Shown: in pieces, positions 48,101 to 59,551 of the stretch
Position numbering within the stretch: position 1 is the stretch's first letter
How the letters are laid out: each line of letters starts with the position of its first letter
Source of the DNA: Tetragonia tetragonoides
Lineage: Eukaryota > Streptophyta > Magnoliopsida > Caryophyllales > Aizoaceae
Direction: 5' to 3'
Length of the DNA stretch: 64,000 nucleotides
NCBI GenBank assembly: GCA_038025085.1
Contig: CM076144.1
Coordinates: forward strand, 46,478,001 to 46,542,000
Made by a program: the position numbers and the translations under genes
The notes under the pieces: model-generated
The model's input: the letters and a program-made list of their open reading frames with translations, nothing else
Databases searched by the model: none
Told to the model about the DNA's origin: nothing

Positions 48101-51100
48101 AACGAATACAACCATTCAAAAAACATCTCCAGTCAATATGAAGGGAAATATAGAACCACTGAATGACTGTAAATACAATTAGATTAGCCTTATCAGAGAA
48201 ACACAAACTCTGACAACCCTGTTAGTATAAAATTTCATGATATACACCAACTGGCATTCCACATCTAAAAACATAAAAGTCCCATATTACCCAGCTCTGA
48301 TGCAGTCAGCATTCCACTGACACTGACAACAATGGTCCTTGCCCTGTGAAAGTGTATTATACTTCCCTTGATAATTCCACTGACAAGAATGTCTTCAACA
48401 CGGCATATCTGTGAAATGAAAGATAAGGAGATAAATGTCTACTTTATGCTGTGACTGGATAAAAGTGAGACAAATCTAACAAATTCTCATTCAGTTACTA
48501 ACACTGGTCACTTCAGTCCACTGCCTTACTAATTCTTCCGCGAAAGTTTTAAAGAATAAGTGAATAGACAGATAAAATGACCAGAAGTCCCTGGACAGGA
48601 TGGAAAACTGTAAGCAGAATCATCCCCTATAAGTATTCTCTTTCAAACTAATTATCAACATCGACTTCACACAAAGCACTGCAAAGAGCAAAAAGCAATC
48701 ACTGGTAATAGGTTTTGGTTGAGAAGTGCACTTTTGTTACACCAAGTGATATTGAAGAATGAGCATTTAGGACATTCAATTTCGAAGAGCGTAAAAGAGA
48801 AAGTAGGAAAATCACTCTGAAATGAGGGGATTAAATTACATGCCACAAGTATAATTGCCTGTATGCCAATGTTGCTTGAGAAAGGAAAAATAGATAAGAC
48901 ACTGGCGGAGTCAATTACTTTATTATATGAAGACCTTACTCTCCCAGAACCAACCCCCCCCCCTCCCCGGGAAAAAGGATGTGGACATTAACTTTACTTT
49001 GCATGACAACTACAAACTCTACCAAGAACATCCCCTTACTTGGAGTGAAAAGGAAATGGTACTGTTAATATGACAATCATCAGGTGGAGCTATCAAATCC
49101 ATTGGGCATGTCTGGCTCTCACAATGAGATTTTGTTACCCTACATCAGATATTCAAAAAGAGGAATTGCAGTTATCTCGCCATGCTAAAGTAAGTGATAG
49201 CTTAATAGTCCATCAAAAAACAAAAAAGAATAAAATAAAGAATTAGAAAATCACATGGTTTTGCTAGCATCTTCATCTAATGGTGCCTGAATCAACGAAC
49301 CGGGACCAACCTGCAAATGAAACGTGTAGTGCATAATTATGCACCCACCGTCAATGATAAGCGCAAGGTGACAGTAATGGGAAGCAAACAAACAAATGTC
49401 CCTGATAGAACATCTTACAGTGATGTTATAGAACTGTGAAAGCAAAAGCCGCTGGCTTTTAATCGAATCACCATCACCAGTCAGCGTTAGTAATCCCTGA
49501 CCATATAATGCCAAATTTGTACTTGAACTTATTACAGAATGTTCCTGCATGGACCAATATAGAAGTTAGCCTTAACTAGTGAATGAAGCAAAAAATCATA
49601 GGATTGAAAGATGCAAACCTTCAAGACAGCAAGATTTCGGACTTCAAGTATTGAAGTTGTGACAATAGCATTCCCTCCATCAATTTGGATTTCAGAGTTC
49701 CACATCAGTAACATCTTTACGATGACTCGTAAAGCACCATAAACCTTCATTTAGAATAAGGCAATCTTTGTATCATCCAGAATGAAGATGGCATGTCTAA
49801 ATCTTGGCACTTTCTAATACTTGAGTATCGAAGAAGTCTTTTAAACATGCTAAAGCCATGTTAGAATATATGAAAGAAGCAGCGAAATTTTTCTACAAAT
49901 TAATAGTAGTTCTATCGACGACAAGTTGAATTAAATATTGAAGTTGGAAGATATTGGAAACTGGAAATTTCTGAATAAGCACTGATATATGAGAACATAA
50001 GACATTGTACTTAGTGACTGTAAGAGAAGAAGAGGGCGCCCGAAGAAGAGTTGGGGAGAGGTAATCAAAAGGATTTGACCCTTCTAGAACTTACAGAGGA
50101 CTTGGCCCTAGATAGGAAAATTTGGCGTAGTAGGATTCGTGTAGAGGATCCTCGTTAGATTGTGGTTTTTGCATTGCTTAGGAATTAGAGCATGCAACAT
50201 TTTGTTTCCAGCTTGTAGTTGTCTTCCTCGCTTTATCCTGTCCATTTAGTATTCTTATGTGTTAGCCTGCTTATGCTTGCTTTCTCTTGCCCTTTTGGTC
50301 TTCCCAGACCCCGCCCTAGGCGGGATACTTACTGGGTGGTGGTGGTGGTTGTTGTTGTTGTATATGAGAACATAAGACGTTATAGTTTTCAATTGTATGC
50401 AATTGTTCCTATAGTTTGCAGTGCTTTAACTGATGGAGTCTAAGCCTCAAAAGAGACATAATAGCATCTCATCCTAATCCTGAACTATCTTCGGTTCAGC
50501 CCCTCCCACAAAACAGAAGTGAAACAAATTAGGAAGGAAAAAATTGATGTCAAAACTCAACTAAAAAATTTACATGTCCATACTAAGAAAACAGGTGTCT
50601 AAAACCAAGTGTTGACCAAATTCATTATACTTTTTCTGGTGTACTTAGGCATCAAATAAATTAATACTTAGTAAGTGTCTCAAACATGGAGCAAGACCCA
50701 ACTGGTTAAGTAGCGAGAAGCTTGACCATCAAGGTGGTGGTCAAGTGGTTCCAAGCTTACTCCCAAGTGGTTTGGGAAGGCAAGGTCATGGGTTCAATTT
50801 CCCATCCCCCATGCCTTGTAACTGCCGGCTTCTGGAAATTATACTTGCCCTTGATAGTGCTACTTTGACTCGGACAGTGCTTGTGCTGGTTGTTTAGTTA
50901 GTATGATATGTTCGTTGTTGGACACGAGAGTTCGAACAGGAGTAGCAGGAGGTGCCTCAGTCGCCATTCACTTGCACCTTCCTTTTCATGAGCAAAAAAT
51001 GTACCGACAAGCTTGAACATCAATTACACTAGGGAGGTTTAACAATTCATAGGTCATACTTGAAATATAAGCCCTAAACTGAATTAAACATGTCGTCTGT

Positions 51101-54100
51101 GCAACAACTGTAACTTTGAGAAAACAAATTTATGGACAGAAGACCAAGCTAACCCACCCGTTCCCATTTCCCCCCTCCCCCACCCTCCGCACAAAAAGGA
51201 TAAAGAAAAACAAGAAAGAAAAATACTCCCTCAAGTACATATTGAATACATGTAAATTTGCCTTTCAATGCTACAAAGGCTTGTATTTAATTCAAGTGTT
51301 CAAACAGGTATTTTGAAAGATCACCTTCACTGTAGCTAGAAGCATTGCTAAATCCAAATAGTTAAGAAGATAGACAAGACATTAGACATGTCTATAGTCT
51401 ACCCTTTCAGCTTAAGAAGACAGCAGTACAAAGATTATTACATACCCTTTCAGCTTTGAAGAAGCAAGACACTCAGATTAAGGGTCAGAAAAGAACAAAG
51501 AACTTAATAATTGAGTCATATGAAATAAGCGGTCACAGAAGATAGAAGTAAAGAGTCTGACAAGACAGTGCAGGCTCCATACCTTTATTGTGGAGTCGCT
51601 CATAAGAAGTTCTTCTGCAACAAGCTCAAACTCTGAGATCGGGTATTTCTTCAACCCAAAGTTGACACGGCTCCCGCTTAGAATACTCATTTGGCCTCTC
51701 AGCTTCACAACCAAGATTTAACAGACTTAGCAAATCCAATAAGTAGGCACGACCGAAAATGGAAAGACAACCAAAAGTTAACAGACTTAGGTAATCTAGA
51801 GTGATAGAATTTCTCAACTTCAAACCACTCAAATTAGCGTAATCAAATACAAGTGAAATTAGCAGTACACAAAGCACTTATCCACTTTTCCTGGAAAGGG
51901 GAAAGAAACAACATATCCAAGTGCCATCAACTAACTTTATTTCCATCCGAGGTAATATTTTAAGGTGAAATATTCAGAAAAGTATTTGCTCATCTACAGA
52001 TGATTAAAGGCTAAAGTTGTAGGTTCTCAATAAAGACGTCTAAACCAGGACAAAGTAACGGACATGCTTACACCACTTGAAAATTTGGCATGCATAACAA
52101 ATAGGAGCATGATGTTCTCCTCTATGATAGAAGGAAGGTTTGATGTTAGAAGAATAGAGTTCCTCACTAGTGCTGGTCCTCAATGGACTAGTTGTCTAGT
52201 TTACAATAAACCCCGAAAAGTAAACTCATTTCCCTTTACAGAAGGGCACAAGCCTTATTAGTTATTACAAAGCGTGATTCTCTTGAATGCAGCATTTACT
52301 TTTAGACTGTTAGTGACAAGAATTTGAACTGATAATTTAGAACACAAGTCAGCGGAGTTCAACTTTTCAGAAAGTCAATCATGATGACAAAGGGAAACCA
52401 AAAGTGGTCCAAAACTACACGTCAGTTGGCAGTACAACTATTATAGTACAGGAATCAATCTCTTTATTAGGCGATTTGAAAGGGGTAATTCTACGTACAT
52501 CTGGACCTGCCGAGACCCGGTCCTTAGCGGAACACTTACTGGGTTGTTGAAGGAATTGATCTCTTAATTACCAACAAATAGCTTCCTTTAGTAGTAAAAG
52601 AGAAATTGCACGGATGATTACCCTACTTAGTTTAATACTGTGCTTATACAAAACCCTTATGAGAAAAAATTAGTAGTTGTGTAAACATGGTTCTGTTTAT
52701 AGCATTCAACAAAAGATATGCAACAGAGCACTAGCATTTGCTAATTGGGCCAACATCATGGCTTGTAAATTGTAATGGACATCAATTTTCATAAGGTAGG
52801 TAAAAGGGGAACCTGCACTCTGGTCCAAAGGAGAGGGACCAAAGCCTTTGCATTGTTTTCTACAAAGACTTTGGACAACAATGGGCTAGTAGAAAAATCC
52901 AGCAGAGGCGTTTCAGTTTCTGTACTGATGTTGTCATTGCTGACTCTTAAACTGACAAGAATTGCATCAAAATAAGTTCCTGCTGCTCCAGCATTTTCTG
53001 GACACCCAATACTTAAACCACCTGACACAGGAAAGGCCAATCAACATATTAAATTAGTTGTCCACCATCTACATCAGCATTCCATTTTAACTGTTCTATC
53101 GACAAATGATGCACATCAGCACATAACAAAATATGCACAGGAATGAGGAATTTTATAGCTGAAAGAAGAAAATGATTTGCTCAAAAGAGAAGGCCAAAAG
53201 TCAATGACAAAAGGACGGTATGTTGTTACCGCACCATACCATTATCACAGACCTCACGAGGCTTCCGCTTAGGGAGGGGGGTCAACATATTTACCTCCAC
53301 AATACAAGGAGGTCGTACCCATTATACCCTTGGTTAGAAATGCACTGATTGCTTGCCTCTTTATGACAAATTAGTAGCAGAGAACAGCACAATGAGTGTT
53401 TGATATAGTCCATTATAATAAGGTAGGACAATTACCCTTTGGGAACGGAATATATATGTCACTATCTCATGGTAACTCTGCAGAAGACTGGTTTCTCGAA
53501 TAAATGGCAGAAGGGGACTTTTGCATCTCAACATTTCAGTTTTAGTACTGATCAAGTGATCAATGGGGAATGAACACGGTTTACTTTTCTAGCTCCAGTT
53601 ACGTCAAGGTGATTCTCTATTGTTTTCGCCATTAAATTGGTGACAAAGTCTCTAGCTAAAATGGGGAGCGAATCAGCTGATGTGGGCTTGCTAGAAGGCT
53701 TTTGTTGTATTAGAGATGTTCCCCTCAACTAATGGTTCTCTCCCACTTCCTCTTTGACAGAGACTATATAATTTTTAACTGACCTAATGAGAGTTCTGCC
53801 AAAAAAAAAATTAAAAATAAAGGGACCTAATGGGAGGAAGATTGAGATGCACCCTTGAAATACAGAAAAATGGAAACCACAGTACAGGAGGACAAGAAGC
53901 CACCATTGAGAATTAAGTTAGAAACTGGCCCAATTCCATCAGATCTCAGAGATAGAATAACTCCTAAAAGCACCTCTGAGATTTATTCCAGAGGTCCCAG
54001 GTTTGAGTCCCCTCAGGGCCAGTGGAGGTTTTCCTAGTCGTTAACTTTAGGGCCCATGGGATTAGTCAAGCAAAGCTTGGAAACCCATGCTATCTAAAAA

Positions 54101-56624
54101 TAATATAAAAATAAAAAATAAAAAAAAAAGAACAACTCCTAAAAGCGCCCACAGCTTAGACCAAAGAGAAGCCATGTAAGTGACCATCTCCAAAAGCAGC
54201 TCATCAGGTAACGACTAACAAGGGTCGTAAGATTACGCAGTTCAATCGGAGGAGCCTGGAGACAGAAATCTTAGCAGGAGTAGCAAGGCAATGACGTGCT
54301 TAAGACACATCAGCAGGCTGGCCGCCTACCCTCAGCACCAGGGACAAAGGTGTAGCGAAATTACAATATCAGAGAAAACAAGCTTGACGTAAGGTCGTTC
54401 ACTAGTTCTGGATATAAATACAGGCAATCATGTCAAAAAAGTCTGTTACTAGGAATGGGAAGATATAGCATTCCTGAGGTACAGCATCTAGCTACAATGA
54501 GACTGGAGTACTCTGCTAACCATGCAAACCCAAGTGTGTAACTAGTACAGCTAGAGTGTAGTCAAGTAGAGAACTGAGATTATGAAACGTTTGGCAGACA
54601 ACCTTAATCATGTATATGACTGATTTTGTAAGCAAATAGGATTCGCAGTGAATACAAACCATGCACGGTGACCTTCACATCTATAATGCTGTAGCAATGA
54701 AGTGACATTCTTCCACCTCCACCTCCTGCCCATCCTCTGCCACCTGCTGCACTGATGATACCAAAACCTCTCCTAGAAAAGATGCAAAAGTTAAGGAGAT
54801 TATTATACATTAAATGAATTTTAAAATATACAACTGTATTCAGCGACATAAATCTGTCCATCTAGAAAACAGAATATTTCATATATTACAGGCACAATGG
54901 AAGAGTCGTAAATCATTCTTAATGTGTTCTGTACACACACATGGGTTAGCTGATTCAATCAGCAATTAGCTGACAGAAAATTTGACCAATGCATAGTGTT
55001 AGTTGTTTATTTAAAGATGTTTTGTAAAATCTTTATATTGTTAGCTATAAATGCGTAAATGAATGATTTATAACGGCAATAATAGATTTTATTATTTATT
55101 TGAGCATGCAGATATTGTTTTTCAGATACTGATATATAATCAGATTTACAGCAAATGTAGATATTGTGTTAGCTCCTAAGTTCTGATAGCAAAATACTCT
55201 GTTACTATATATATAAGGAAAAACCCTATAAGCAAAAGAATATCATTGGACATGGACTCACAGCTTGTAGGCAATTACGATGATACTCCCACCAGATCCT
55301 CCTCCCCCAGTTGTTCCTCCATCACCACCCTCGGCGATTACAGACCCATTCAGGTATAATTCTTCCTTTACTATAAGCTTTACACGTCCTCCACCATTTC
55401 CTCCAAAAGGATTTTGGTCAGACTTACCACTTCCCCTGCTCCCGTAGCTCCAGGGCTCAGTCAAAGTGGACCATGAGTAAACATCCCCACCCCAGGCATT
55501 AGTTCGCTTAGTTTTCAAGCAAGAAGCCCCCCGACCTCCATGCCCTCCACCAGCTCCATCATAGCCAACAGGGGTGCCACTAGTTTGTCTGGGTGGACTT
55601 CCACTAACAGATGTGGTATTTATGGAAGAATTATACCCCACACTCAAGCTATGGGCAACTATGACAACAGAACCAGCGATAATAGCAGCGTGGGGTCCCA
55701 CTTTCACATTGCCAGATACATTAAAGCCAATAGAACAACCTTGTATGGGGCATACAATTGAAACACGAGGGAGTATCTCCAAGTTCCCTATACCAAATGC
55801 ATAGATGCTAGAACTCAAAACTAAGTTTGAATTCAGAAGGCATGTAGTATTGAATGATCCCACACCTTCAAGGTCCTCACAAGATACCAAATCAACTGAT
55901 GAGGATATAAGTTCTGAAATGCCTTCGTATTTAAGAAATCTGCTTTCTGAACTACCACTATGAACCTGCACTGTTTTATTGTCTAACCAACTTCCAAAGT
56001 TATTTTCCCCACTGGTATGCCAACTACAAACACCACTAAACACCAACAGTAAAAGCTGCACCAAGAGAAGACAGCAATAAAGATACCAACGAGGAAGCAC
56101 AAGAGGCATCCGCATCCACTATACAGAAACGTCACCAGAATTTCCTGCATACATGCAGAAACCTCTATAAGACATCATCATCATGCAACCCAAACTGAGG
56201 AGACATACTAGAGACTAGTATATTTACAGGGTTATTTCAGCATTCCTCTGAACTTGAATAATAGCTCAGACACCAAGAAATGTGCAGTTCCTCGAGATAC
56301 TGCTCCAGCGATTCAGAAACTTGAAATATCTCCTGCCATTAGAACATATCTCAATTAAGTGATTTTTGTTTTAATTTTCTGAAAGCACCAAAAAATATTA
56401 TCGGAAAGTGCCTAAATACACCAAAAAAATAGCTAGGAGAGCACCCACCACTTTGTTAGCTGTTAATTGCTGATCTTCAAGTTTAGTCAACATTGACCAG
56501 CTTTGACAAAAAAAGTTGGATAAACAGGGAAAATAATTAGGGACACTATCTACCAATTTAACTACTCTCAGCATCCCTGCAACTGAAATCGATTTTAAAG
56601 CCCTTTTACCCCAACAAAAAAACA

Positions 56625-56657
<33 letters not shown>

Positions 56658-57280
56658 TCATTCACGGACGATCATTCACCAGTTCATCACTGAATTTCCA
56701 GCATTCACATTCATACAACCTCTTCCGGATGTAAATTTTCAAAATTCAAAAAATAGAATAAAATAAATTAATTTACACAAAGCAACGAGATATGCAACAA
56801 GTTGAGCACAGTTGTAACCAGGAAATGACTTCAAAAATTCTACTGACACAAGCAAATCTCTAAATAACCAAATTCACGGCAAACAAAACACAAAAATCAA
56901 CCGAAATTCACAACAAAAAAATAAAAGTAAAAACTGAAATAAGCAGCAAGCAACATTTACAAACTAAAAACAGCTCGGAATAATTCTTTGTCAAAAATTA
57001 CAACAAGAAAACGCACTCAAAACACATAATTCAAATTCCAGCAATGAACGAAAAAAAAACACAGCCGGCGAAAAAAACGTAAAAATAAATGAGAGGAATT
57101 AAATTCTACATACCAGAGCGAAAGAGCAGCAGCAAAACGACTAAACGAGTGAGGAGAGAGAAATGAGTAAATTTGAAGGCGCTGATTTTGATGATGGAAA
57201 TTCTGAAACGGGCGAAATTTCTCTCTCTCTCTCTCTGAACTCTGATGAGTAGTACATACGAGTATAAAATAAAGACGATC

Positions 57281-57324
<44 letters not shown>

Positions 57325-57330
57325 TGAGGT
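36852..57330 (-). CDS. Glycine-rich secreted/membrane protein, At5g47020-like, 22 coding exons
   Basis: Coding exons, 5' to 3' on the minus strand: 56115-55262, 54772-54660, 53021-52813, 51702-51583, 49744-49619, 49544-49419, 49310-49255, 49139-49040, 48408-48291, 47345-47136, 45921-45597, 44548-44455, 42054-41946, 41843-41572, 41483-41356, 40656-40422, 40142-39954, 39826-39540, 38391-38184, 38078-37839, 37586-37501, 37005-36852. They join in phase to 1452 residues with no break. A 5' UTR intron lies at 56119-57113. The protein starts with a hydrophobic signal (~residues 8-30). Several Gly-rich blocks follow (GAGGGHGGRG, GGGGSGGS, GGRGGPLGGGGGGGG), then Cys-rich repeats (~790-860, CPKGLYGTFC and CPVGTFKD). 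Hydrophobic segments near 895-915, 1295-1345 and 1375-1390 look membrane-spanning. I know no defined activity. A role at the plasma membrane or in the secretory pathway is inferred. The donor of intron 18 is GC instead of GT. Confidence 0.85.
38585..38690 (+). mobile_element. RTE/TS-type 3' fragment
   Basis: ATCGGAAACCTCCTCTCTAC, TAGACCTCCCCAAATCCCGC and CTGGGTTGTCGTTGTTG match the 3' end seen at 26.8 kb. It lies in intron 18 of the glycine-rich gene, opposite in sense. Confidence 0.6.
39905..39947. mobile_element. 33-bp palindromic insert with 5-base target duplication (LTR-end relic)
   Basis: The insert 39910-39942 starts TGTAACACCCCGGAT and ends with its exact reverse complement, so it is a perfect palindrome apart from a central TTT. 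AGAAG flanks it on both sides (39905-39909 and 39943-39947). TG...CA ends with a 5-base duplication are the mark of LTR integration, and TGTAACACCCC resembles the start of some Ty3/gypsy LTRs. It lies in the 127-base intron 17 of the glycine-rich gene, ~6 bases from the donor. Confidence 0.6.
40870..41140. other. G+C-rich block of unknown nature in intron 15 of the glycine-rich gene
   Basis: Contains runs such as GCGCCGCGGCCGATAC and repeated GTACGACTGATA-like motifs, unlike its AT-rich surroundings. No inverted ends or coding potential recognised. Possibly a fragment of a DNA element. Confidence 0.3.
42398..44066 (+). mobile_element. 5'-truncated L1-type LINE with 19-base target duplication
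   Basis: ACTTATTTAACATATTAAC stands at 42379-42397 and again at 44067-44085. The insert begins inside the reverse transcriptase at QFADDTILF and continues through a ~516-codon open frame: thumb-like region, LTYLGVPLGG, and the zf-RVT Cys segment CSLCRSSCETSAHLFLWCD. The stop is at 43982-43984. The tail carries a GAGGATACCTTATCCTC hairpin (43997-44013) and a short A-run. It lies in intron 12 of the glycine-rich gene, antisense to it. The open frame and perfect duplication mark it as recent. It cannot be autonomous, as the 5' half of the polymerase and the endonuclease are missing. Confidence 0.9.
44629..44665. mobile_element. Stowaway MITE end fragment
   Basis: TACTCCCTCTATCCCTAAAT resembles the Stowaway terminal repeat at 8845. 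No matching right end was found nearby, so it is a remnant. Confidence 0.5.
44860..45262 (+). mobile_element. Degraded L1 LINE 3' fragment
   Basis: GTGAGACTTCTGCCATG parallels the SCETSAH segment of the 42.4-kb copy, followed by broken ORF sequence. The tail carries hairpin AGGACACCATGTCCTCC (45186-45202) and the AT-rich end ...TATACTCTTTTCTTCCTAAA. Older than its neighbour. Confidence 0.6.
45996..46290 (-). mobile_element. Degraded L1 LINE 3' fragment
   Basis: On the minus strand the frame reads FLAFYWCLWLEWNAGIF, equivalent to ILWCIWLERNARVF in the 42.4-kb copy, and the tail carries GGAGGACAGTTTTCC and an A-rich end. It lies in intron 10 of the glycine-rich gene. Confidence 0.55.
47384..47892 (-). 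mobile_element. 5'-truncated L1 LINE with 18-base target duplication
   Basis: TAAAGTGTTGTGACTCTT occurs at 47366-47383 and 47893-47910. The minus strand codes for the LINE C-terminus: RRRPGWTLLPGFCVICR, a frameshift near 47740, then LLWRCACMTILWCIWLERNS and LWAKLAGAFRGVPLTVVQRH to the stop at ~47478. The hairpin is at 47435-47451. It lies in intron 9 of the glycine-rich gene in the same sense. Confidence 0.8.
50022..50362 (+). mobile_element. RTE-type LINE 3' end with pol C-terminus
   Basis: The frame reads KRRRGRPKKSWGEVIKR, loses one base, and continues DLTLLELTEDLALDRKIW and RSRIRVEDPR to a TAG. This is the usual C-terminus of plant RTE polymerases as I know it. The 3' tail carries CCCAGACCCCGCCC, GGGATACTTACTGGG and GTTGTTGTTG. 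It lies in intron 4 of the glycine-rich gene. Confidence 0.8.
50735..50995 (+). mobile_element. Second SINE family copy (tRNA-derived)
   Basis: A-box-like TGGTCAAGTGGTTCC and B-box-like GGTTCAATTTCCCATCC ~60 bases apart, followed by a non-tRNA body and TTCCTTTTCATGAGC. No relation to the A1-A4 family in the body. Confidence 0.5.
52465..52555 (+). mobile_element. RTE/TS-type 3' fragment
   Basis: GGGGTAATTCTACGTACATC, GGACCTGCCGAGACCCGG and ACTTACTGGGTTGTTG match the family 3' end in a diverged form. In intron 3 of the glycine-rich gene. Confidence 0.6.
53972..54133 (+). mobile_element. SINE copy A4 with 13-base target duplication
   Basis: AACTCCTAAAAGC stands at 53959-53971 and 54134-54146. 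Between them are the B-box side (AGAGGTCCCAGGTTTGAGTC), the family body and an A-rich tail. It is truncated at the 5' end and lies in intron 2 of the glycine-rich gene. Confidence 0.85.
57114..57330 (-). promoter_or_regulatory. 5' leader exon of the glycine-rich gene with CT/GA repeats
   Basis: The sequence ends in a donor (CTCTG|GTATGTAG at 57114/57113) that pairs with the acceptor TATAG|TGG just before the start codon. CT/GA runs at 57218-57236 and 57284-57320 mark the leader or core promoter. Confidence 0.6.
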
Positions 57331-57529
57331 TTGTTTAGTGAGTGTTGGACACACTTTAGTCGTTGATTTGGCTTTTTGCTTTATTTTGTGGGCACTTGTT
57401 GCACCTATCAAGTAGTAGCACTCAGCATTCACTAACGAGTCCAAGCTACGTCAGACTCAAAACCCCCATTCACCGCTAACTCCTTTTTAATTCTACATTG
57501 TCATCCCTTTAAAAAAAAATTAATTCAAA

Positions 57530-57780
57530 TTTTTTTTTTTTGTGACATGGAAGGCCTTGAGACGCCCAAACAAAAAGCTAACAAATAAAAAAACTACGCT
57601 ACAGTCATTTTAGGCTTTGCGAAACCAGTTAGATTCGTAAAGAGTACATTTATCATATTAGGAATAGGGGTCTCAAACTCTCTAAATAAATCAGGAATAA
57701 CTAGACGATAATTTGCAAGCCAATGTGCAACCGAATTTCCTTCTCGATAGACGTGTTAAATCTATCCAAGAAGTATTGTA
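57530..57780 (-). mobile_element. LINE fragment with RNase H-like end
   Basis: The minus strand reads GNSVAHWLANYRLVIPDLF, which recalls the end of the RNase H domain in plant L1 elements (NSVAHWLA...). An A-rich tail (T-rich on plus, 57530) follows. Upstream of the glycine-rich gene. Confidence 0.55.
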
Positions 57781-59050
57781 AATTAGCACCTTGCAGTGTT
57801 CTAAATGAAGTAATGGGGACTAAACTTAGGTGTAGGAGTTTTGAGCATATCAAACTCCATTTCAGAGTCAGTTTTCACGATACAAAGATATGGATAAAAT
57901 TAACGTAATTGTAACCTTCGACGACACTGTGTAACTTTTAAGTGAGATAAGAATAATTGTTTATAATAAGTGACTCATCTACTTTTTAATAATAACCTCA
58001 TTTTTGCGGTAAGTTGATATCACACGAAACTAGCTCGATTGCACACCTATATTTTCTTTTTTTATAATTGCTTTTTTTTTTTCCTGTTTACACGTGTAAT
58101 CTAACATACTGAACTTCAACACATGGGATGCAGAACAATAAACCATGTTAAATATGTGTATGATTCAGATTTCCCTATGTAGCACGGAAAGTGTAGACAA
58201 AGAAATATATGTTTTTCTATAGTTCAATCAGTACGATGTAATTGCAATATTTCAATTGATTTTGACACGCCTTATCGTTCTTATTTGCCGTGATTTTGGT
58301 TTTAGTCACATGACATGACATGCTGTTTGGATCTAAAGAAGAAATTATTCAGTTACAAATTTGACTTCTCAAGCAATTACTCATTTGTTGTTTAACGGTT
58401 TTACACCTCGACCTTATTATTGGCATTAGCTAAGTAATCAATGAGTACTATCCGATACTACTTATTTCTATCACGTAGAATAAAAACTTGTTTAAGAAAG
58501 TCATATCATAAGACGAAAGTCTCTTTTTCGTGAAACAAGAATCACAGCTCATGAGAAGTAACCCTTACACTTTTGAGTTTTGAATAGTGACCCCCATTTT
58601 ACTATGAGTGGGTCGCTGAAATTAAAATGTCAAACAAACGCTTAACAGTTCCTACTAGAGGGGTTTCTGTTTGAATACTTCAGGCCATCAAGTGTGGGAT
58701 AGCACAACTATGACAATGGGAAAAAAACCATTGACGTTTCAATGAAATCAATCTCACTTACGAATAAATGTAGAGTCCACGAGTATGTAATTTAACCAAG
58801 CAGCCCTGGAGCTGTATTTCAATTTACTCACTAATTCCTCGCACCCTTGTCCAAAAGAAGAATTCAGAAAGTATACACTACCACCAGGATGAATGAACAC
58901 TCGATATCCAAACTACACATAAATAAGAGATTAATCTCCAGCACTTTACTTACTACCCCGACTCTCGCACAGTTGCACTCAAAGCACACCAAAATATTCG
59001 CCATCATCTATATAATATATATCATTGCTCATTCTAGAGTATAATTACAT
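57781..59050. other. Intergenic DNA between UPF1 and the glycine-rich gene
   Basis: AT-rich. Distal promoter of the glycine-rich gene and beyond. No gene, RNA or complete element recognised. Confidence 0.4.
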
Positions 59051-59054
59051 GTCA

Positions 59055-59551
59055 GGAAGAGCTGAAAGGGTTTGGTAACATCGAAACCTTTCCTTGCATT
59101 GCTGTACAAAATCCTGTACTTCGCTGTTTCTGTATGAATAATGGACTTATCCTGTATGCCCACCAAAAGCTGCTTCTCCCTTCATATCCGAACCCTTTCG
59201 GACAAGACCATGTCATGTAATGATCTCTCCCACCAAAATGACTTTTTCCGGCTTGCTCAACACAATACCTTAGGCCGACAGTGGGGATCATCCGTCTCAT
59301 TCTCAGCCTTATTTTTCATCGCCTGTGCCATATTCAACGTGCCGATAGCTGATGGCCAAAAGTCTTCCCTCAGACTTCCACCATCCATAGACCTTAGTAT
59401 TGGGTAGTGGCAGGAATCAAAGATGATCTGACCAGAGGCAAAACTCTCATTTCTGTATCAATTATGATATGGTGGCACAGGGTCATGGCACAGACAAGTT
59501 GCTGATAATGAAGACTAACCCATCCTTGGCCAAGCAACTTCCCAAACACTC
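59055..59551 (-). other. UPF1 3' untranslated region
   Basis: Follows the UPF1 stop at 59552-59554. No coding signal or repeat was recognised. The exact polyadenylation site is not determined. Confidence 0.45.

Noticed and set aside
53200..53330. Another SINE-like 3' end (GAGGTCTGTGATAATGG on minus)
   Set aside because: Only weak resemblance to the RTE/TS tail; no pol III boxes or target duplication found.
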